Assembly (NCBI RefSeq): GCF_036884655.1
Contig: NC_088357.1
Location: 45,161,501-45,225,500, forward strand
Direction of reading: 5' to 3'
DNA from: Musa acuminata AAA Group
Taxonomy: Eukaryota > Streptophyta > Magnoliopsida > Zingiberales > Musaceae
DNA: 64,000 nt
Below, in pieces: positions 60,130 through 64,000 of the stretch. The notes below the pieces were generated by a model. It was given only the letters and a program-made list of their open reading frames with translations. It searched no databases and was not told where the DNA came from. Numbering within the stretch: the stretch's first letter is position 1; every line of letters begins with the position of its first letter. A program made the translations under genes and the position numbers.

Positions 60130-62842
60130 CCAACCCTTGTGGAGGGTGTTGACTATCTATCTCTATCTCTGTGTGCCATGATGAATAAGGATGCCAATGT
60201 CTGTTACTGGCATCTATGTTTGAGTTGGGTGTGTGTTTGAGTAGTGTGAAATAAAGTCTATCTTCTGTCACTACTAATAATATGACGCGTCTCATTGATA
60301 ACATTTTTGACTTTTGAACGCATCGGAGGCCCATCCGACAATAATAAGTCTAACTCTACATGCCAACTTCTAATTCACCCTATTATAAACATGAAGGAAA
60401 TTCTTGTGCTTCACTAACTTATATGATCCAATATCTACAAATATTTGCCATAATAGAGCAAATAGATTGTTTTGACCCCTATGCTTCCAAGCAACCAAAC
60501 ATGACACTTCACAGCTTGTACAATTTGTATCTTAAAAAATCATCAAAAAAACATCGATAACCATAATCTAAGAGGGTCATGGACGTGCATTAACGATCCC
60601 TTGACACGACAACGGAACCTTCAATAACTCAACTAAAGCTCTAATAACTCAACCAATCCTTTTAACATGCCAATTCGTAAATCTAGTATTGCGATTTTAT
60701 GCCACTTCCCTCCGAGTCCACTTGATTGTTTAATCGATTGATTGTTATTATTCACGATGAAATTTCATGTCAGATTTAAATAATGATTTTGGATAGGTTC
60801 TCATGAAATTTCAAATATTGACTTTAGACAGGCTCTCAAGTCAGATTAAAGGACCATGGAGCATAACTATTATTGTTATTATTCACATCTTCTAAAACTA
60901 CATGAAGATGTGAATAAGGGTGATATATTTAGTTATCAGTAATTCTAAGTTCCAAAACAAAGAAGGAGAAACAAAGTGGACTGATGTGAGATATTAATGT
61001 GGTGGATGTGATATTAATGTGGACTGATCATCGGCACAGTCAAATTTCAGCTTGGCTGGGAAGATTAAACTCATACGTTTGCTGGTCTTACAATTGAATA
61101 TGACCCGAGCCCGATGGTCTTTTAATTAAATGCATAATGAACATTTTGTTCTGGAAGATTAGAATATTATTCTTACTGGTCCTTTAATAAAAATAAGAAA
61201 AAGTAAAAGGTTCCCCGGAGTCATCTTTGTTTCATTCATAATTCATTGTTTATAGTGATTTTATGAAAGATGAGAAGAAAGAAGAAGATGATCTAGTTCT
61301 TCTTATAAATTAGCATCATTATATTTTTCGGATTCAACGATGACACACCTACAACCCAGATAAAGATATTCTGAATGACATTGACAAGTATGCATCGTAT
61401 ATTTAATCTATCATTATTTAATTTTAATTTTGAACATTAAAATTTTTCATAGAACAGTAGAATAATCAGGATTTTTATTTTTACAATGAAAACTCTATCT
61501 CATCCTAAAAATTTAAGCATTGGATTCATATTGACCATTTATAGTTAAGTCTGTTGGATTATTAAAATATGACTTCCAAGTCAATAGAAATATTATCACT
61601 CCATGCCGGTCTTCGATTAATCCAAATCTCTCTTTCTCTTATCACTGTGGTTTTCCATGGTTTTGAAGAGAGAGAACTGGAAAGAGAGAGAAGTGGATGA
61701 GAGGCATTAATATATAAGAACCAATGTGGATTTCATTATGAATTCAAGCTGATCAGAAGACTCCCGGGAGTCTTTTACTATTTTATTTTTATTAAAGAAC
61801 TAGTGAGAATAATACTCTTCTACTCTTTCATTATGCATTTATGTTTGTATCCCAAGACCAGCAAGCAATACGATGAGCTTAATCTTCCAAGCCAAGCTTG
61901 TGAAATTTGACTTTGTAGATGATACATTCCCACATCCACAATTTTTCGACAGACTTGACTGTTGGAAAGTTCTAGGTTCGAATAGTAATCTAATCAAAGT
62001 TTGAATTTAAGCCAATTGTTACATGGACTTTTAGATACATGATTATGCCAATAGTTTTCTTATATTTGAATTAATATTTTAGTCGATATTTTCTTTATCT
62101 TCGTAAATATCATTACAACAACAGTATGAGAATAACAAAGAAAAATACAAAAATAAATTCTTTTTTTTAATTTCCTCTCTTTCTCTCTTGTAAGAAGACC
62201 TGAATAAGTTATTAGTATATGACAATTATGGAGTTTTAGTGACAATGTCTAGAAGAATTTGATAGAAATAAAATACAAATGAGAAGAATACATTGAGTTG
62301 AAACAATACAATACTCCCTATTTATACATGTTAGAAAGAGTTTTTCTCAACAGAGAAGGATTTTCCTCAATAGATTTACGACATCTCTTCAACATTGTTG
62401 AGGAGATCTCAATTCGATAGTCCAACTACGGCTCCTTTCAAGATAAATTCTCATACCAGTATTCTTCATCATTCTGAAAAGGCATATGAACCTTTGACTC
62501 AATTAAAAAGGATACAGATGAAGAACATGATGCATTCACCAAAACTCACACTTCGGATCCGATAGACTTACCTTCAAGAGAATCTATAGGGGTTGTAAGT
62601 AAGATCCAATCTGATGATGAAAACTGTCTTGTTGCAAAGAGGTTTGTTTCCTCATGAATTTGACACTTATTATTGGAAATACAATCAATAAAATAAAAGA
62701 ATGAAGAATGAAATTATAAAGGAAAAAAGAAAAGCACATTTCAATTAGTATTATATGAAGTCTATTTATACATGATGAAAGAGAAGATTTCTTTAACTGA
62801 GCAGAGAGATTTCCTCATGCAGTTGAGAAAATCTCTCTATTA

Positions 62843-64000
62843 TCATGCCCCCGGCAAGATCGAGCTAATATCGATTTTGGACCGATGCAACAAAAATAGT
62901 TTGCGGGCTAGAGGCTTCGTGAGTGAGTCTACTAGTTGATTAGCCGTATGGACATGAGAGACACGAAATTGATGTCTGACAACTTGATTTTGCACGAAGT
63001 GAAAGTCGATGGTAATATGTTTCATGCGTGAGTAGAACACTGGATTGACACATAAGTAGGTAGCTTCAACATTGTCATAATATATTGTAGGAGTATGGGT
63101 AGAGCTGACTTTGAGTTCCTTGAGGAGATTTGTGACCCAATTGAGTTTAGCAGCAGCGGTAGCAATAGAATGATATTTAGTTTTAGTTGTAGACCGAGCC
63201 ACTATCTTTTGCTTCTTAGAACTCCAACTGATTGGATTAGACCCAAGAAAGACGATATACCCTAACGTGGTGGTTCTATCATCAAAGTGTCCCGCCCAAT
63301 CAGCATCAGCAAAGGCATGGAGATAAAGTGGAGTGGTTTTGTAGAAAAAGAGACCATGATTAAGGGTGTCTTTAAGATACCACAAAATTCATTTAACCGC
63401 AGACCAACGCATAGCAGAAGGATGGTGCATATATTGAGATAATTTATTGACTGCAAATGAGATATCTGAACGGGTGAGAGACAAGTACTGTAAGGAGCCA
63501 AGTACCTGTCGGTATTGAGTTGAGTCCGTGGTAGGGCTGCCATCACATATAATTTGAGTGATTCATTAGTAGAGAGAGGAGTAGTAACTTCTTTTGCATC
63601 CTGCATATTTGTCTTTTATAATAAATCTTGAATATACTTTCTCTCATGAATATACTTTCTCTATGAGAGGAGGAGATCTGAGGATGTAAATGTTGCTTCC
63701 ACTCCCAGAAAGTAGCTCAAGGGTCCTAAATCTTTGAGGGAGAATCGATCAACCAATTGCTTTAAAAATGTTTGAATCTCCAAGGGATCATTGCCTATAA
63801 CAATAATATCATCTACATATACTAGAAGATATATTGTATTTCCATGTTATTGTCGTAGGAATAAAGAGATATCAGACTTGGAGTTGATGAAGCCAGTTCA
63901 ATATACCAAGCTCTTAGAGCTTGATGGAGTCCATAAATGACTTTTTGTAATTTGCAGACATGTCTCGGATACTGGTGATGAACAAAGCTAAGGGGTTGCT
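62843..64000 (-). pseudogene. Truncated copia polyprotein, RNase H end (unit C, cut by window)
   Basis: RNase H frame at 62843-63385 and the end of the reverse-transcriptase region, identical to units A and B. The remaining part lies beyond the window. Confidence 0.88.

Larger units (their letters stand above)
51615..64000. repeat. Macro-repeat unit C (partial, 12,386 bp)
   Basis: Third copy, cut by the window end inside the copia reverse-transcriptase relic. It keeps a constant 25,848-bp spacing from unit B. In the L1 tract it is identical to B, not A. At 53110 it matches A and not B, and at 55329 it has a private base. Confidence 0.97.

Overview
This is AT-rich plant nuclear DNA, most likely from a monocot. 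It carries intron-containing jacalin-related lectin genes with plant TATA boxes, decayed Ty1-copia retrotransposons, and a small LTR retroelement primed by plant initiator tRNA-Met. The monocot assignment rests on resemblance to banana- and pineapple-type lectins and is an inference; I cannot name the species.

The window is 2.5 copies of one macro-repeat of about 25.8 kb. Unit A is 1-25766, unit B is 25767-51614 and unit C is 51615-64000, cut by the window edge. Units are almost base-for-base identical. By eye I find a few single-base differences, one (AT)n length change (90 versus 168 bp) and one divergent tract of about 700 bp over lectin gene L1. Both ends of the window lie inside a unit, so the array continues on both sides.

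Layout of a unit, in A coordinates: (1) 1-960, decayed copia reverse-transcriptase DNA on the minus strand; (2) 979-1062, a lectin exon 3 relic; (3) 1305-4681, an unusual array of six short LTRs flanked by one target-site duplication; (4) 4687-7270, gene-free AT-rich flank; (5) 7670-8511, intact lectin L1 on the plus strand; (6) 8512-10640, lectin-type flanks without a gene; (7) 10642-15066, a 5'-truncated, frameshifted copia element on the minus strand; (8) 15067-16814, lectin L2 on the minus strand; (9) 17000-19500, inverted counterparts of blocks 4-5; (10) 19603-19685, a second lectin relic, then decayed copia DNA with an (AT)n tract to 22580; (11) 23020-24247, lectin L3 on the minus strand with a duplicated 3' end; (12) 24595-25390, a GC-richer unidentified segment joined to a fourth lectin promoter, start codon and intron (L4).

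Blocks 1-6 and 8-10 are mirror images, so each unit is also a large imperfect palindrome with the copia element near its centre. Each complete unit supplies three apparently intact lectin genes. The predicted proteins have 155 residues, encoded by an ATG-only first exon and two larger exons joined across a probable GC-AG intron. No gene other than the lectins looks intact.
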